In this document: positions 36,242 through 45,913 of the stretch, piece by piece
How the letters are laid out: each line of letters opens with the position of its first letter
Numbering within the stretch: position 1 is the stretch's first letter
Program-made: the position numbers and the translations under genes
DNA from: Anaerocolumna sp. AGMB13020
GTDB lineage: Bacteria > Bacillota > Clostridia > Lachnospirales > Lachnospiraceae
Length of the DNA stretch: 64,000 bases
Assembly (NCBI RefSeq): GCF_033100115.1
Contig: NZ_CP136910.1
Location: 62,001-126,000, forward strand
Reading direction: 5' to 3'
The notes under the pieces: model-generated
What the model was told of the DNA's origin: nothing
The model's database searches: none
Seen by the model: only the letters and a program-made list of their open reading frames with translations

Positions 36242-37561
36242 ATGAGTTTGGCTCAAGATTTATCCGAAAGAAAAGAAAGCCTGGCCGTCATAGGATTGGG
36301 TTATGTAGGTATGCCCCTGGCCTTGGCTTTCTCGAAAACATATAATGTGATCGGATTTGACATTAGTACTGAGGTTATCAATAAGTATAAAAATGGAATA
36401 GATCCTACAAAAGAAGTGGGAAATAAAGCCATCCAGGAAGCTAACATAGAATTTACTTACGATGAAGAGAAGCTAAAGGAAGCTAAATTTCATATTATCG
36501 CTGTACCTACGCCAGTTAACATCCACAAGACACCAGATCTTGAACCTGTTGAGGCTGCCAGCGAAATAGTCGGGAGGAACCTAAAAAGGGGCTCTATTAT
36601 TGTATATGAATCCACGGTGTACCCAGGTGTAACGGAAGAAGTGTGCGTACCAATATTGAACAGAGCATCCGGACTGATTTGTGGCAAAGATTTTACAGTG
36701 GGATATTCACCAGAACGAATCAATCCTGGAGATAAGGTTCATCGTCTTGAAAATATCAGAAAAATTGTCTCAGGAATGGATGAAGAAACCTTACAGGAGG
36801 TTGCAGCAGTATATGAAGAAATTATTGAAGCCGGTGTTGTAAGAGTAAGCAGTATTAAGGTAGCTGAAGCAGCTAAAGTGGTTGAGAACAGTCAGAGAGA
36901 TATCAATATCGCTTTTATGAACGAACTGGCAATGGTATTTGACCGTATGCAGATAGATACGAAGGAAGTAATTGAAGCAATGAGCAGTAAATGGAATGCA
37001 TTGAACTTTTATCCGGGGCTTGTTGGAGGACATTGTATCGGTGTGGATCCTTATTATTTTATATATGAGGCTGAGCGGTTAGGTTATCATTCACAGATTA
37101 TTCTATCCGGCAGAAAAATAAATGACGGTATGGGCGAATTTGTGGCAGATAATATTATAAAGAAGCTGATACTTACAAATAAACCGGTTAAGAACAGTAA
37201 GGTTGTAATTTTAGGTATTACCTTTAAGGAAAATTGTCCGGATATCAGAAATACGAAAGTATTGGATATAATCGATAAACTTAGAGAATATGGCTTAGAT
37301 CCCATTATTACGGATCCCCTGGCAGATAAGGCAGAGACGAAACGTCATTATAATATTGAGCTTGTTGACCGGCAGGATATCAAGGAAGCAGATTGTCTGG
37401 TATTTGCTGTGGCACATGACGAGTATTTAAGTTTAACAGAAAATGAAATAAAAGAGATGTATACGGCTGGAAGAGCAGATGAAAAAGTATTAATCGATGT
37501 AAAAGGAATACTTGATAAGAATAAATGGATATCTGAAGGCTATCACTTTTGGAGACTTTAA
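36242..37561 (+). CDS. Nucleotide-sugar dehydrogenase (VipA/WbpO-like)
   Basis: This enzyme oxidises a UDP-N-acetylhexosamine to the uronic acid with two NAD. The 439-residue product has the N-terminal Rossmann motif AVIGLGYVGMPLALAF, the VPTPVN and YESTVYPG segments, SPERINPGDKVHRLENIRK, and the catalytic Cys in GLVGGHCIGVDPYYF. The SPERINPGD form is typical of the VipA/TviB/CapL group acting on UDP-GlcNAc or UDP-GalNAc, but the exact sugar is uncertain. The ATG at 36242 follows GAGAGGT; an ATG at 36221 is possible. Confidence 0.9.
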   Translation: MSLAQDLSERKESLAVIGLGYVGMPLALAFSKTYNVIGFDISTEVINKYKNGIDPTKEVGNKAIQEANIEFTYDEEKLKEAKFHIIAVPTPVNIHKTPDLEPVEAASEIVGRNLKRGSIIVYESTVYPGVTEEVCVPILNRASGLICGKDFTVGYSPERINPGDKVHRLENIRKIVSGMDEETLQEVAAVYEEIIEAGVVRVSSIKVAEAAKVVENSQRDINIAFMNELAMVFDRMQIDTKEVIEAMSSKWNALNFYPGLVGGHCIGVDPYYFIYEAERLGYHSQIILSGRKINDGMGEFVADNIIKKLILTNKPVKNSKVVILGITFKENCPDIRNTKVLDIIDKLREYGLDPIITDPLADKAETKRHYNIELVDRQDIKEADCLVFAVAHDEYLSLTENEIKEMYTAGRADEKVLIDVKGILDKNKWISEGYHFWRL

Positions 37562-37562
37562 A

Positions 37563-38426
37563 ATGTCAGGGGATAAGATATTAATAATCGGTAAAAACGG
37601 TTTTATAGGCAGTTCCTTGGCTGAATGGCTAAGAAGAAATAATTATGCAGTCACAAGTGTTTCTGCCAGAAATGAAGAGTGGAGAACAGTTAATCTCTCC
37701 GAGTATAAAACTATCATCAATGCTTCTGGAATCGCTCATAGAAAAGAAGAAAAAACAAACAGCAGTATATACTACAAGGTAAACAGAGATCAGGTGCTTG
37801 AGTCAGCGGAGAAAGCAAAAGCAAAGGGAGTCAGTCAGTATATTTATATCAGCAGTATGAATGTTTATGGAGATACCGGAAAAGCAGTTAACAGAAATAC
37901 CTCCATTAACCCTGACAGTATCTATGGCAAGAGTAAACGGGCAGGAGAAGATGCTATCTTGGCGTTAGAGGATAAGAGCTTTCGGATAGCAATTATAAGA
38001 CCTCCCGTTGTGTATGGATATGGCTGCAAAGGAAATATACGAATCCTTTTGAAAGCCGCAAAATACCTTTTTATTTTTCCTTGTTATCCCAATCGTAGAA
38101 GCATGGTTGACATAATAAATTTATGTGAACTAATTCGAATAATTATAGATAAAAATGACAGAGGAATATATCATCCTCAAAACAAAGATTATATTTCAAC
38201 CTGGAAAATGCTTCAGACCATTGCTTTCTATAATGGGAAAAAAATCCATCCTATAAAAGTTTTTAATCCTCTCATTACTTTTCTGATACCAAAGATCGGA
38301 ATTATCAGAAAGATTTTTGGTGATGACTGCTATGAAAGAGAATTATCAGATTATGCGAGCTTTGATTACTGTATCAGAGACTATGAGGAATCAATTAAAG
38401 AAATGGTTAAGAAAGAAAATTCCTGA
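37563..38426 (+). CDS. NAD-dependent epimerase/dehydratase-type sugar reductase
   Basis: This 287-residue short-chain dehydrogenase has the GKNGFIGSSLAEWL nucleotide-binding motif and the YISSMNVYGD segment with the YGKSK catalytic pair. It starts 1 bp after the dehydrogenase stop. Together with the 4,6-dehydratase at 39083 and the phosphoglycosyl transferase at 41027 it could make UDP-QuiNAc by 4-keto reduction, a combination seen in other O-antigen and capsule loci. The substrate is inference. Confidence 0.8.
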   Translation: MSGDKILIIGKNGFIGSSLAEWLRRNNYAVTSVSARNEEWRTVNLSEYKTIINASGIAHRKEEKTNSSIYYKVNRDQVLESAEKAKAKGVSQYIYISSMNVYGDTGKAVNRNTSINPDSIYGKSKRAGEDAILALEDKSFRIAIIRPPVVYGYGCKGNIRILLKAAKYLFIFPCYPNRRSMVDIINLCELIRIIIDKNDRGIYHPQNKDYISTWKMLQTIAFYNGKKIHPIKVFNPLITFLIPKIGIIRKIFGDDCYERELSDYASFDYCIRDYEESIKEMVKKENS

Positions 38427-38517
38427 AAGACATTCCTAAATATTAGTAACATCAGAGAGTTACTTTATGTATATAGTTACAAGCATCTGTAGATTGAGCG
38501 ATATCTTATATTTAGAT

Positions 38518-38551
38518 AAAAAAAACAGGCCCATGCGGACCTGTTTTTTTC
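38518..38551. terminator. Bidirectional terminator
   Basis: AACAGG (38524-38529) pairs with CCTGTT (38540-38545), with an inner CC/GG pair, flanked by A and T runs on both sides. It ends the epimerase transcript and the reverse-strand membrane gene. Confidence 0.85.
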
Positions 38552-38554
38552 TAT

Positions 38555-38887
38555 TTAGGTATCTCGGCGAAGTCTGCAAAGCAGCCATCCACAAAAACCA
38601 GCGATAACACCCAGGATAGCACCCACTATAAGGGCGAGAAGGATATATCTTCTTGTAAACTGCAAGCAGTCAAAGGATGCATTTAAAATTGTAAAAGTCG
38701 TAATGTCCTTGAAAATAAACAGTCCAAAAATATTTATCCAATAGATAAATAAACTGAAAATCAGGGATGTGTAAATGCTGCTGGTTTTATGACAGAAAGC
38801 GATTAGTCTGAAAATCCTGTCGGCGAAAATACCGGGTACAATAATGATCAAAAACATCGTAAAAATATCCAAACCTATAAATGGCAT
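38555..38887 (-). CDS. Small three-helix membrane protein, unknown function
   Basis: This 110-residue protein has three hydrophobic helices (about 6-24, 39-60 and 82-104) and a basic end (LLCRLRRDT). It has an AGAGGAG ribosome binding site and shares the terminator at 38518-38551. I do not recognise the family. It is the only reverse-strand gene inside the polysaccharide genes apart from lexA, so it may be a later insertion or an immunity- or regulation-type protein. Confidence 0.75.
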   Translation of the reverse strand: MPFIGLDIFTMFLIIIVPGIFADRIFRLIAFCHKTSSIYTSLIFSLFIYWINIFGLFIFKDITTFTILNASFDCLQFTRRYILLALIVGAILGVIAGFCGWLLCRLRRDT

Positions 38888-39082
38888 TTAAATTCCAGCT
38901 CCTCTCTAAACTTTGATTCATTGGGTAAAAAATCTACCATGTAGTTTCCTAATATCTTATGCGTTTGTAATCCAAATGTTACTTAAATCGACAGATATTA
39001 TAGCATCAGTATGGTTCATTTTGTCACAATGGAATTCATAAAGAATATATTATTATTAGTAAGGGTAAAGGGGGTGATCCGG

Positions 39083-40198
39083 TTGAAGGGTTATGTGACA
39101 GGAGTAGGTAATAAACCATTCTCCATTACAAGTGAATTACTGGGACGAAAACCGGTTTACTTTGCAGAAGAGATAGAAGAAAATTACCTTAAAGGTAAGG
39201 TGATTCTTGTAACAGGTGGTGGCGGGACTATAGGTTCGGAGGTCTGCCGGCAGGTTGCTAAGAGTAAACCCAAACAACTTATCATATTAGATAATTACGA
39301 GAATACAACATATGAACTGCAGCAGGAACTAAGCAGTATGATGAAAGGTTTGGACCTGAAGGTAGAGATAGCCTCCGTTCAGGATACCGCTTCCATTGAT
39401 CATATCTTCAATAAGTATCATCCTCAAATGGTATTCCATGCAGCCGCCCATAAACATGTTCCGTTAATGGAAGATTGTCCGGCAGAGGCTATAAAAAACA
39501 ATATCTTTGGAACCTATAATGTTGTGATGGCTGCAAGAACATATAAAACAGAGAAATTCGTATTGATTTCTACGGACAAAGCAGTTAATCCCACTAATAT
39601 CATGGGAGCCAGTAAAAGATTCTGTGAAATGATACTCCAGAGTATGAAATTCTGTAAAGAAACCAGATTTGCAGCTGTGAGATTCGGCAATGTTCTGGGT
39701 TCAAACGGTTCCGTCATTCCTTTGTTTCAGACACAAATAGCCAGAGGTGGTCCGGTTACCGTAACAGATAAAAAGGTTACACGTTATTTTATGACGGTGG
39801 AGGAAGCGGCATCCCTGGTGTTAAAAGCAGGGGAAATGGCCAGCAGTTCAGAAATTTATATCTTGGATATGGGATGTCCGATCAGTATCTTAAAATTAGC
39901 AGAAGATCTGATAAAACTTAATGGTTACATTCCTTATAGTGATATCGAGATAGTTGAAACCGGTTTAAGACCAGGAGAAAAGTTGTACGAAGAGATTTTG
40001 ACAAATAGAGATGAACTCATTGCAACCGTTAATCATAAGATATTTATTGAAAAACAAGAAGAGATAGGGCTGCCCTGTATACTAAATTCCATGAAGCTGT
40101 TAAAGGAATCCATTGAGTCGGATTCAGCAGAAGTAATCAGAGAAACCTTAAAGAATATTGTACCAACCTTTAAAGACCCTGAGACAATTAACGGATGA
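39083..40198 (+). CDS. Soluble UDP-GlcNAc 4,6-dehydratase-like protein (CapD/FlaA1 family)
   Basis: The 371-residue product has GKVILVTGGGGTIGSEVCRQ, FHAAAHKHVPLMED, the catalytic STDKAVNPTNIMGASKRFCE with Met in place of the usual Tyr, and RFGNVLGSNGSVIPLF. Family members such as WbpM and CapD carry four N-terminal membrane helices; this one lacks them, as PglF-truncated or FlaA1 forms do. I chose a TTG at 39083 because a strong GGGGGTGAT ribosome binding site lies just upstream. An ATG at 39011 has none. Confidence 0.88.
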   Translation: MKGYVTGVGNKPFSITSELLGRKPVYFAEEIEENYLKGKVILVTGGGGTIGSEVCRQVAKSKPKQLIILDNYENTTYELQQELSSMMKGLDLKVEIASVQDTASIDHIFNKYHPQMVFHAAAHKHVPLMEDCPAEAIKNNIFGTYNVVMAARTYKTEKFVLISTDKAVNPTNIMGASKRFCEMILQSMKFCKETRFAAVRFGNVLGSNGSVIPLFQTQIARGGPVTVTDKKVTRYFMTVEEAASLVLKAGEMASSSEIYILDMGCPISILKLAEDLIKLNGYIPYSDIEIVETGLRPGEKLYEEILTNRDELIATVNHKIFIEKQEEIGLPCILNSMKLLKESIESDSAEVIRETLKNIVPTFKDPETING

Positions 40199-40267
40199 TG
40201 GAAAGTAATACAGTTAAAGCTATGCCAGTAATAAGAAAAAGTAGCCCAAGGCAGGAGCCAAACAGAT

Positions 40268-40945
40268 ATGAACTATTTATTTGTTGTTGCACATCCTGAC
40301 GATGAAGTGCTGGGAGCAGGTGCTTTCATTCATAAAATTACTGCAGAGGGTAACAGAGCAGAAGTCTGCATACTATGCGGTGAAGCTGGTGCGAGAAAAA
40401 ATCGTCCCGGAATAAAGAAACTTTATAAGGATACCGTAAATTGCTGCCGTATTCTTGGAGTTCATAAAGTCTATCTTGGTAAGTTTCCCAATATAGAATT
40501 CAACACGGTTCCTCATCTAAAACTTGTAAGCTTCATTGAAGAAATATTGACAGTGACACAGGCTGACGTGGTGTTTACTCATCATCCGGCTGATGTGAAT
40601 AATGACCATCATCATACCTCAATTGCCTGCCAGGCGGCAGTAAGGTTGTTCCAGAGAAAAGAAAATATTAAACCGATTAAGGAATTGCTATATATGGAGA
40701 TTCCTTCCTCAACCGAATGGAATCTAAATCCAACACTTCCTAACTTCACACCCAATGTGTATGTGGAGGTTAAAGAAGAGGGTATCGATACAAAAATCAA
40801 GGCATTATCCCAATATGAAGGAGTTATGCGTCCATACCCCCACCCTCGCAGTGAAACAGCAATAAAAGGGTTAGCAGCATATCGTGGCAGCCAGGCAGGG
40901 GTTTTCCTGGCAGAATCCTTTGAATGTGTTTTTCGAAGATTATAA
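40268..40945 (+). CDS. PIG-L/LmbE-family deacetylase
   Basis: This zinc-dependent N-acetyl-sugar deacetylase has the VVAHPDDEVLGAGA metal motif, GEAGARKNRPG, and the THHPADVNNDHHHTS loop with further His ligands. At 225 residues it is typical. In this setting it may deacetylate a lipid-linked or nucleotide sugar during polysaccharide assembly. The target is unknown. Confidence 0.92.
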   Translation: MNYLFVVAHPDDEVLGAGAFIHKITAEGNRAEVCILCGEAGARKNRPGIKKLYKDTVNCCRILGVHKVYLGKFPNIEFNTVPHLKLVSFIEEILTVTQADVVFTHHPADVNNDHHHTSIACQAAVRLFQRKENIKPIKELLYMEIPSSTEWNLNPTLPNFTPNVYVEVKEEGIDTKIKALSQYEGVMRPYPHPRSETAIKGLAAYRGSQAGVFLAESFECVFRRL

Positions 40946-41026
40946 GAAAGCTTTATAACCGTTTGAGGAAATGACTTAAAGCATAAACAGGCAGTTAGCA
41001 GCAGACGGGAGGTATTACTAGTTGTT

Positions 41027-41626
41027 ATGACAGGCATCTATGAACGATATATGAAACAAAAGATTGAGAAGTCAGTAAGTGCAGTGTTTTTGATTCTTTT
41101 CTGTCCTTTGCTTCTTATAATAGCAGTCAGTATTAAGCTAGAAGATGGAGGAAAAGTTATCTTCACCCAATATAGACTTGGTAAAGATAAAAAACCGTTT
41201 AAAATATATAAATTCAGAACAATGAAAGAAAATCATGAAAATCCTGATACAAGAGCATACCAGGGAGATACCAGGATAACACGTATCGGCAGAATACTTA
41301 GAAAAACCAGTTTGGATGAACTGCCTCAACTCTTTAACATCTTAAAAGGAGATATGGCAATCGTTGGCCCCAGACCCATTCTGGAAGAGGAAGCACAATT
41401 CATAATAGAAGGTTATTCCTATGAGAAGAGATTTTCTGTACTTCCTGGACTATTTTGCTCCATTGATATGAAATACCGGGCAGCAGCAGACAGGGAAAAG
41501 CAATTTAGAATGGATGTTGCTTATGTTGAAAATATCACATTTCGAAGTGACCTTATTATAGTTACAAAGACAGCATTAACAGTGCTTAAAGGAAGTAATG
41601 TATATGCTGACCCAAAGGACAGATAA
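41027..41626 (+). CDS. Initiating phosphoglycosyl transferase (PglC-like)
   Basis: This 199-residue single-helix (monotopic) transferase moves a sugar-1-phosphate to undecaprenyl phosphate, the first membrane step of assembly. Motifs are KIEKSVSAVFLILFCPLLLI, FTQYRLGKDKKPFKIYKFRT, the catalytic Asp-Glu pair in SLDELPQLFNILKGDM, and VGPRPI. It is the only such enzyme in the locus, so it should set the first sugar. It is short, without the extra helices of the WbaP type. Confidence 0.92.
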   Translation: MTGIYERYMKQKIEKSVSAVFLILFCPLLLIIAVSIKLEDGGKVIFTQYRLGKDKKPFKIYKFRTMKENHENPDTRAYQGDTRITRIGRILRKTSLDELPQLFNILKGDMAIVGPRPILEEEAQFIIEGYSYEKRFSVLPGLFCSIDMKYRAAADREKQFRMDVAYVENITFRSDLIIVTKTALTVLKGSNVYADPKDR

Positions 41627-41661
41627 CTTATGGTCCTTTTCGGCAGCGGAAAGAGGTAAGC

Positions 41662-42345
41662 ATGAGAATCGCTATCCATCAGCCGGATTATATTCCCTAT
41701 CTGGGTCATTTTTATAAGATATCCAAAGCTGATTTGTTTGTTTATCTGGATGATGTTCAGTTTTCCAATAATAATATGCATCATAGAAATGATATTAAGA
41801 CTCCACAGGGAAGAAAAAGGCTGACGATTCCTTTAGATTATCATTTCAAGGATACCATTAACAAAGTACGTACAAAAGATGAACTCGGCTGGAAAGAAAA
41901 GCATTTAGCACTTATAACTGCCAATTATCAACACTGTAAGTATTATAATGATATCTTTCCTATGATAAAAGAACTGCTGCTTGCCAAATATGAAAGCCTT
42001 GCTGATATGAATATAACAATAAACCGTTTTATACTGGCAGGCTTCGGACTAAGGACTGCTATCGTAAAGTCGTCGGAATTAAATATTGATACCGTAAAAG
42101 AGGAGCGGATACTGGATATCTGTTCATTGCTCCATGCAAACGAATATTATTCAGGGCTTGGCGCAAGGAGTTATCAAAAGAGTGAGAATTTTGAGAAAAA
42201 AGGTATTACTCTGACCTATACGGATTATAAGTCCTTCCCTTATCCGCAGCCATGGGGTGACTTTATAGAGAACCTTTCGGTATTGGATTTTTTGTTTTCC
42301 TGCGGTTTTGATTGGAACAGAGTGCTGGAGGAGAGGAAAAAATGA
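41662..42345 (+). CDS. WbqC-like family protein
   Basis: This 227-residue protein begins MRIAIHQPDYIPYLGHFYKI, with the diagnostic IHQPxYxPxxGYF-type motif and FVYLDDVQFSNNNMHHRNDI. WbqC proteins occur in many O-antigen and capsule loci. Their chemistry is unproven; a role in modifying an amino sugar has been proposed. Its stop overlaps the next start (ATGA). Confidence 0.9.
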   Translation: MRIAIHQPDYIPYLGHFYKISKADLFVYLDDVQFSNNNMHHRNDIKTPQGRKRLTIPLDYHFKDTINKVRTKDELGWKEKHLALITANYQHCKYYNDIFPMIKELLLAKYESLADMNITINRFILAGFGLRTAIVKSSELNIDTVKEERILDICSLLHANEYYSGLGARSYQKSENFEKKGITLTYTDYKSFPYPQPWGDFIENLSVLDFLFSCGFDWNRVLEERKK

Positions 42346-43457
42346 AGATTATCGTCGCAGCCAGCTTTGGACCCTCCCTGACAAATTTCAGAGGAGATTT
42401 TATTAAGGAAATGGTTCATGCAGGCAATGAAGTGACCTGTGTTTCCATTGAGAGTACGGAGGAAATGAAATCCCAGGTATCGAAATTAGGTTCAGCTTAT
42501 GTATCGACAGGAGGCAGCAGAACAGGCACTGGTTTTATAGAGAACCTTAAGCTTTTCTGGAGATATCTAACGATTATCCATAAATTAAAACCGGATATTT
42601 GCTTTTTGTATATGGCTAAACCTATTGTATTCGGAGGGCTAGCTTCGATCTTCCTAAGAGTCAAAAAGATATATCCGTTTGTAACTGGACTTGAAACAGC
42701 CTTTTATGGTAAAGGAATAAATAATTTACTTATTCGAAGAATATTGTGCTGCTTCTACCGGATTATCTTTCATTTCAGTAAGAGCTGTTTCTTTATGAAT
42801 CAGGATGACTATGAAAAAATGATATCCATGAAATTAATAAAAAGAGGCAAAGGTGTTTTGGTCAATGGTTCAGGTGTTAATATGAATTATTTTTCAAAGC
42901 TTCCCCTGCCGGAGAAGGCCTGTATTCTAATGACTGCCAGACTGGTAGAGGGTAAAGGCATCAGAGAATACTTTATGGCAGCTTTTCAGTTAAAAAAGAA
43001 ATATAAAGATATCGAATTTCTGCTGGTTGGCGGTCTGGATGAACATAAAGAGGCAATCAGTGAGGAAGAGCTTAAGCGCCTTCTATCAGATGGTGCGGTT
43101 ACTTATTGCGGTTATGCGGAAGATGTAAGGCCTTATCTTAACCGTTGTTCCATATTTGTGTTACCATCCTATCACGAGGGTAACGGTAAGAGTATTGTTG
43201 AAGCAATGGCAGCCGGAAGGCCAATCGTTACAACCGACGTTCCAGGCTGCAGAGAAACGGTGGTCGATGGGTATAATGGGTTTTTGGTTAAAGCCAGAGA
43301 CAGTGAGGCACTTGCAAAGGGATTAGAGCTTCTGATTGAAAACGAAAAACTACGAGAAGTTATGGGAGAATGTTCCTATCGATTATGTAAGGAGAAGTTC
43401 GAAGTAGAACACATTAATAAAATACTGCTTACAGAGATGGGGCTGCAAAAAGAATAA
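42342..43457 (+). CDS. Glycosyltransferase family 4
   Basis: This 371-residue GT-B enzyme has an N-terminal acceptor domain (IVAASFGPSLTNFRGDFI) and a C-terminal donor domain with MTARLVEGKGIREYF and the retaining EX7E-type motif in SYHEGNGKSIVEAMAAGRPI. It probably adds an early sugar to the lipid-linked unit. The ATG at 42342 overlaps the preceding stop, with a GGAGGAGAGG ribosome binding site. Confidence 0.92.
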   Translation: MKIIVAASFGPSLTNFRGDFIKEMVHAGNEVTCVSIESTEEMKSQVSKLGSAYVSTGGSRTGTGFIENLKLFWRYLTIIHKLKPDICFLYMAKPIVFGGLASIFLRVKKIYPFVTGLETAFYGKGINNLLIRRILCCFYRIIFHFSKSCFFMNQDDYEKMISMKLIKRGKGVLVNGSGVNMNYFSKLPLPEKACILMTARLVEGKGIREYFMAAFQLKKKYKDIEFLLVGGLDEHKEAISEEELKRLLSDGAVTYCGYAEDVRPYLNRCSIFVLPSYHEGNGKSIVEAMAAGRPIVTTDVPGCRETVVDGYNGFLVKARDSEALAKGLELLIENEKLREVMGECSYRLCKEKFEVEHINKILLTEMGLQKE

Positions 43458-43519
43458 TGTATGATAACAACAACTAGTACTGTCCCAAGGCAGTACTAGA
43501 TTTATAGAAGGAGGGAGCT

Positions 43520-44881
43520 ATGAAAAGAGTCATTTTGGGTTTATATTACAGCCTCCCGGTGTTTCTTCAGAATGCAGCTGTCAGCCTGTATGGCCTTGTT
43601 CTTTATTTCAGCAGGTATTCAGGCGACTATAAGAAATATCGTAAGCTTTTTGTAAGCCGTAAACATCAAAACATAAGAGAGGAAAAGCATATACAGAACA
43701 AGAGATTTCTGAAGCTGCTGTCTTATGCTGTTGAGAATAGTCCCTTTTACAAAGAGTTCTACAAGGAAATCCCGTTAAAGGAGATCCAATCAGTGGAGGA
43801 TATCCATAAGCTGCCGATTCTCAGTAAGGATATGTTACGAGATAATATTGAGTGTATCTATACCATACCTATGTACAAAAGCTTAACCTTTCATACCGGT
43901 GGGACTACGGGTATTCCAGTAAAGGTTAGAAAGAGAAAGCAGGATGTTCAGCAGAGGATGGCTTATTTGGATGCTTATAAACAAAGCTTTGGTTTCACCA
44001 GCAATAAAATGAGAGCAGCACGATTTACAGGAAGAAAGATCGTAGAGGATAAACCGGTAAAACCAGTATTTTGGAGAAATAATTATACCTTAAGGCAAAG
44101 GCTTTATTCCACCTATCATCTTTCGGAAGAGAACCTTTTATTTTATGTAAAGGATTTGAATCGTTACAAACCCCAATCCATTGAAGGTTTTGTTTCTGCA
44201 ATATATACTGTTGCCAAATTCATGGAAGAGAAGGGCTTAAAGCCTGAATTTACACCAAAGGCTGTCTTTACAACCTCAGAAACCGTACTTCCTTATCACA
44301 GGGAAACCATAGAAAAAGTATTTGGCTGTCCTTTAACCGATCAATATGCCTCCAATGAAGGAGCTCCATTTATTATACAATGTCCCTTTGGAGCATACCA
44401 TGAAGCAATCGATACTGGAATCTTTGAACACATTCCGGCGAAGGAGGGTACAAGAATTCTGGTTACGGGTTTTGATACCTTTGGCACACCTTTAATACGG
44501 TATGACATCGGAGATGTGATTCGTGAGGGAGGTGAAAAATGTTCCTGCGGCAGTGTTCATCCGGTCATAAAGAGAATCGAAGGAAGAGAGGCAGATTTCA
44601 TTACCACTAAAGGAGGAACTTTCAGCCAGGTGCAATTATCCTATCTCGTAAGCAGCCTGCATACACATATAAAGCAGATGCAGTTTAAGCTTAAGAGAGA
44701 CGGTTCACTTATCATCCTGTGTCAGCCGGTAAGAAGCAGGCTAAACAGGAAAGACATGGGAATAGTGGAAAAGAATATAAAAGAATTTCTTGGGCAGGAA
44801 ACGGAGTTTACCTTAGAATTAACTGACAATATCAACAGGACTGCAAGCGGAAAATACAGGCTTATCCTAAGGGAAGAATAA
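43520..44881 (+). CDS. Adenylate-forming CapK/PaaK-like enzyme
   Basis: This 453-residue protein belongs to the phenylacetate-CoA ligase-like branch of adenylate-forming enzymes: HTGGTTGIPVKVRKRKQD (P-loop), DQYASNEGAPFIIQCPFGA, RYDIGDVI and the C-terminal GREADFITTKGGTFS. Capsule loci often carry such CapK proteins, whose substrate is not known; they could activate an acyl or amino acid side group for the polysaccharide. Confidence 0.88.
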   Translation: MKRVILGLYYSLPVFLQNAAVSLYGLVLYFSRYSGDYKKYRKLFVSRKHQNIREEKHIQNKRFLKLLSYAVENSPFYKEFYKEIPLKEIQSVEDIHKLPILSKDMLRDNIECIYTIPMYKSLTFHTGGTTGIPVKVRKRKQDVQQRMAYLDAYKQSFGFTSNKMRAARFTGRKIVEDKPVKPVFWRNNYTLRQRLYSTYHLSEENLLFYVKDLNRYKPQSIEGFVSAIYTVAKFMEEKGLKPEFTPKAVFTTSETVLPYHRETIEKVFGCPLTDQYASNEGAPFIIQCPFGAYHEAIDTGIFEHIPAKEGTRILVTGFDTFGTPLIRYDIGDVIREGGEKCSCGSVHPVIKRIEGREADFITTKGGTFSQVQLSYLVSSLHTHIKQMQFKLKRDGSLIILCQPVRSRLNRKDMGIVEKNIKEFLGQETEFTLELTDNINRTASGKYRLILREE

Positions 44882-44906
44882 AATTAACAAGTAAAAAGGA
44901 GGTTAT

Positions 44907-45887
44907 ATGGAAGAAAAGGTATTGGTAAGTGTCATCATACCGGTTTATCAAGCTGAAAAATACCTTATGCGCTGTGTGCAAAGTGTAAGAGAACAAACCT
45001 ATAAAAATCTAGAAATCTTATTAATAGACGACGGCTCCACAGACAAAAGCCCTATTATTTGTGAGAATATGGCATTACTGGACAAGAGAATAACAACAGT
45101 ACATCAGAAAAACGGTGGAATATCAGCTGCCAGAAACAAAGGACTAAAACTTGCGAAGGGTACGTATATCACTTTTTTGGATAGTGATGATTTTCTTCAT
45201 CACCAATTTATTAAATATCTGCTATGGTTGTGCCTGAAACAGAAAGCACAGATAGCAGAAGCCAGAATGGCTACCGGGTCGGCTTCTGATTTTCATGATG
45301 TTAAGGTGAAGGGGGATATGCACGTCTATGACAGGAAACAGGCTATATTAAGCAGAAAAATGAAGTCAGGAGTTGCTGGTAAGCTTTATCATAGGGGACT
45401 TTTTACGGAGCTTGAGTTTCCGGTCAGTGATCATTTTAATTACGAGGACGAGGCTCTTGTTTATCAACTGACCTATCGTTGTAAACGAGTGGTCTATTCT
45501 GAGAAACCCCTTTATTATTGCTATCAGAACCAGCAGAGTGTAACCCGGAATAGTAATCCTTATAAATCTACGGATTTCTATGGAGTACTTACGGACAGGA
45601 TTCAGTTCTTTATGGAAATCGACAAGGAATTATTAGACCACTCATATGAGTATTTCTGTATTAATCTTATACGGTTCTATATTATCTGTAAAAGCGATTC
45701 CAACAATAAGAATGATATGGTTGCCCTTCTTAAGCTGTACGAGAAGATGTACTTTAAAGCTTTGTACAGCAGTGTCACTCCTTTAACCTACAAGCTGATG
45801 TTTACGTTCTTTTACCTTTCCCCGGAGCTTAGTGCACGAATTGCCAATCTGATTTTGCTACCGGTAAAAAAGAGATTTAAGAGGTGA
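44907..45887 (+). CDS. Glycosyltransferase family 2
   Basis: This 326-residue GT-A enzyme opens with VSVIIPVYQAEKYLMRCVQS, has IDDGSTDKSPIICE, the DXD motif in FLDSDDFLH and NYEDEALVYQL downstream. It adds one sugar to the repeating unit; the donor cannot be told. Its end overlaps a frame upstream of the next gene. Confidence 0.92.
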   Translation: MEEKVLVSVIIPVYQAEKYLMRCVQSVREQTYKNLEILLIDDGSTDKSPIICENMALLDKRITTVHQKNGGISAARNKGLKLAKGTYITFLDSDDFLHHQFIKYLLWLCLKQKAQIAEARMATGSASDFHDVKVKGDMHVYDRKQAILSRKMKSGVAGKLYHRGLFTELEFPVSDHFNYEDEALVYQLTYRCKRVVYSEKPLYYCYQNQQSVTRNSNPYKSTDFYGVLTDRIQFFMEIDKELLDHSYEYFCINLIRFYIICKSDSNNKNDMVALLKLYEKMYFKALYSSVTPLTYKLMFTFFYLSPELSARIANLILLPVKKRFKR

Positions 45888-45913
45888 CTTTTTATGGAAG
45901 GGAGGTGGTTGCC

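Noticed and set aside
40612..41037. 141-codon reverse frame
   Set aside because: It lies opposite the well-supported PIG-L deacetylase gene and has no start signal.
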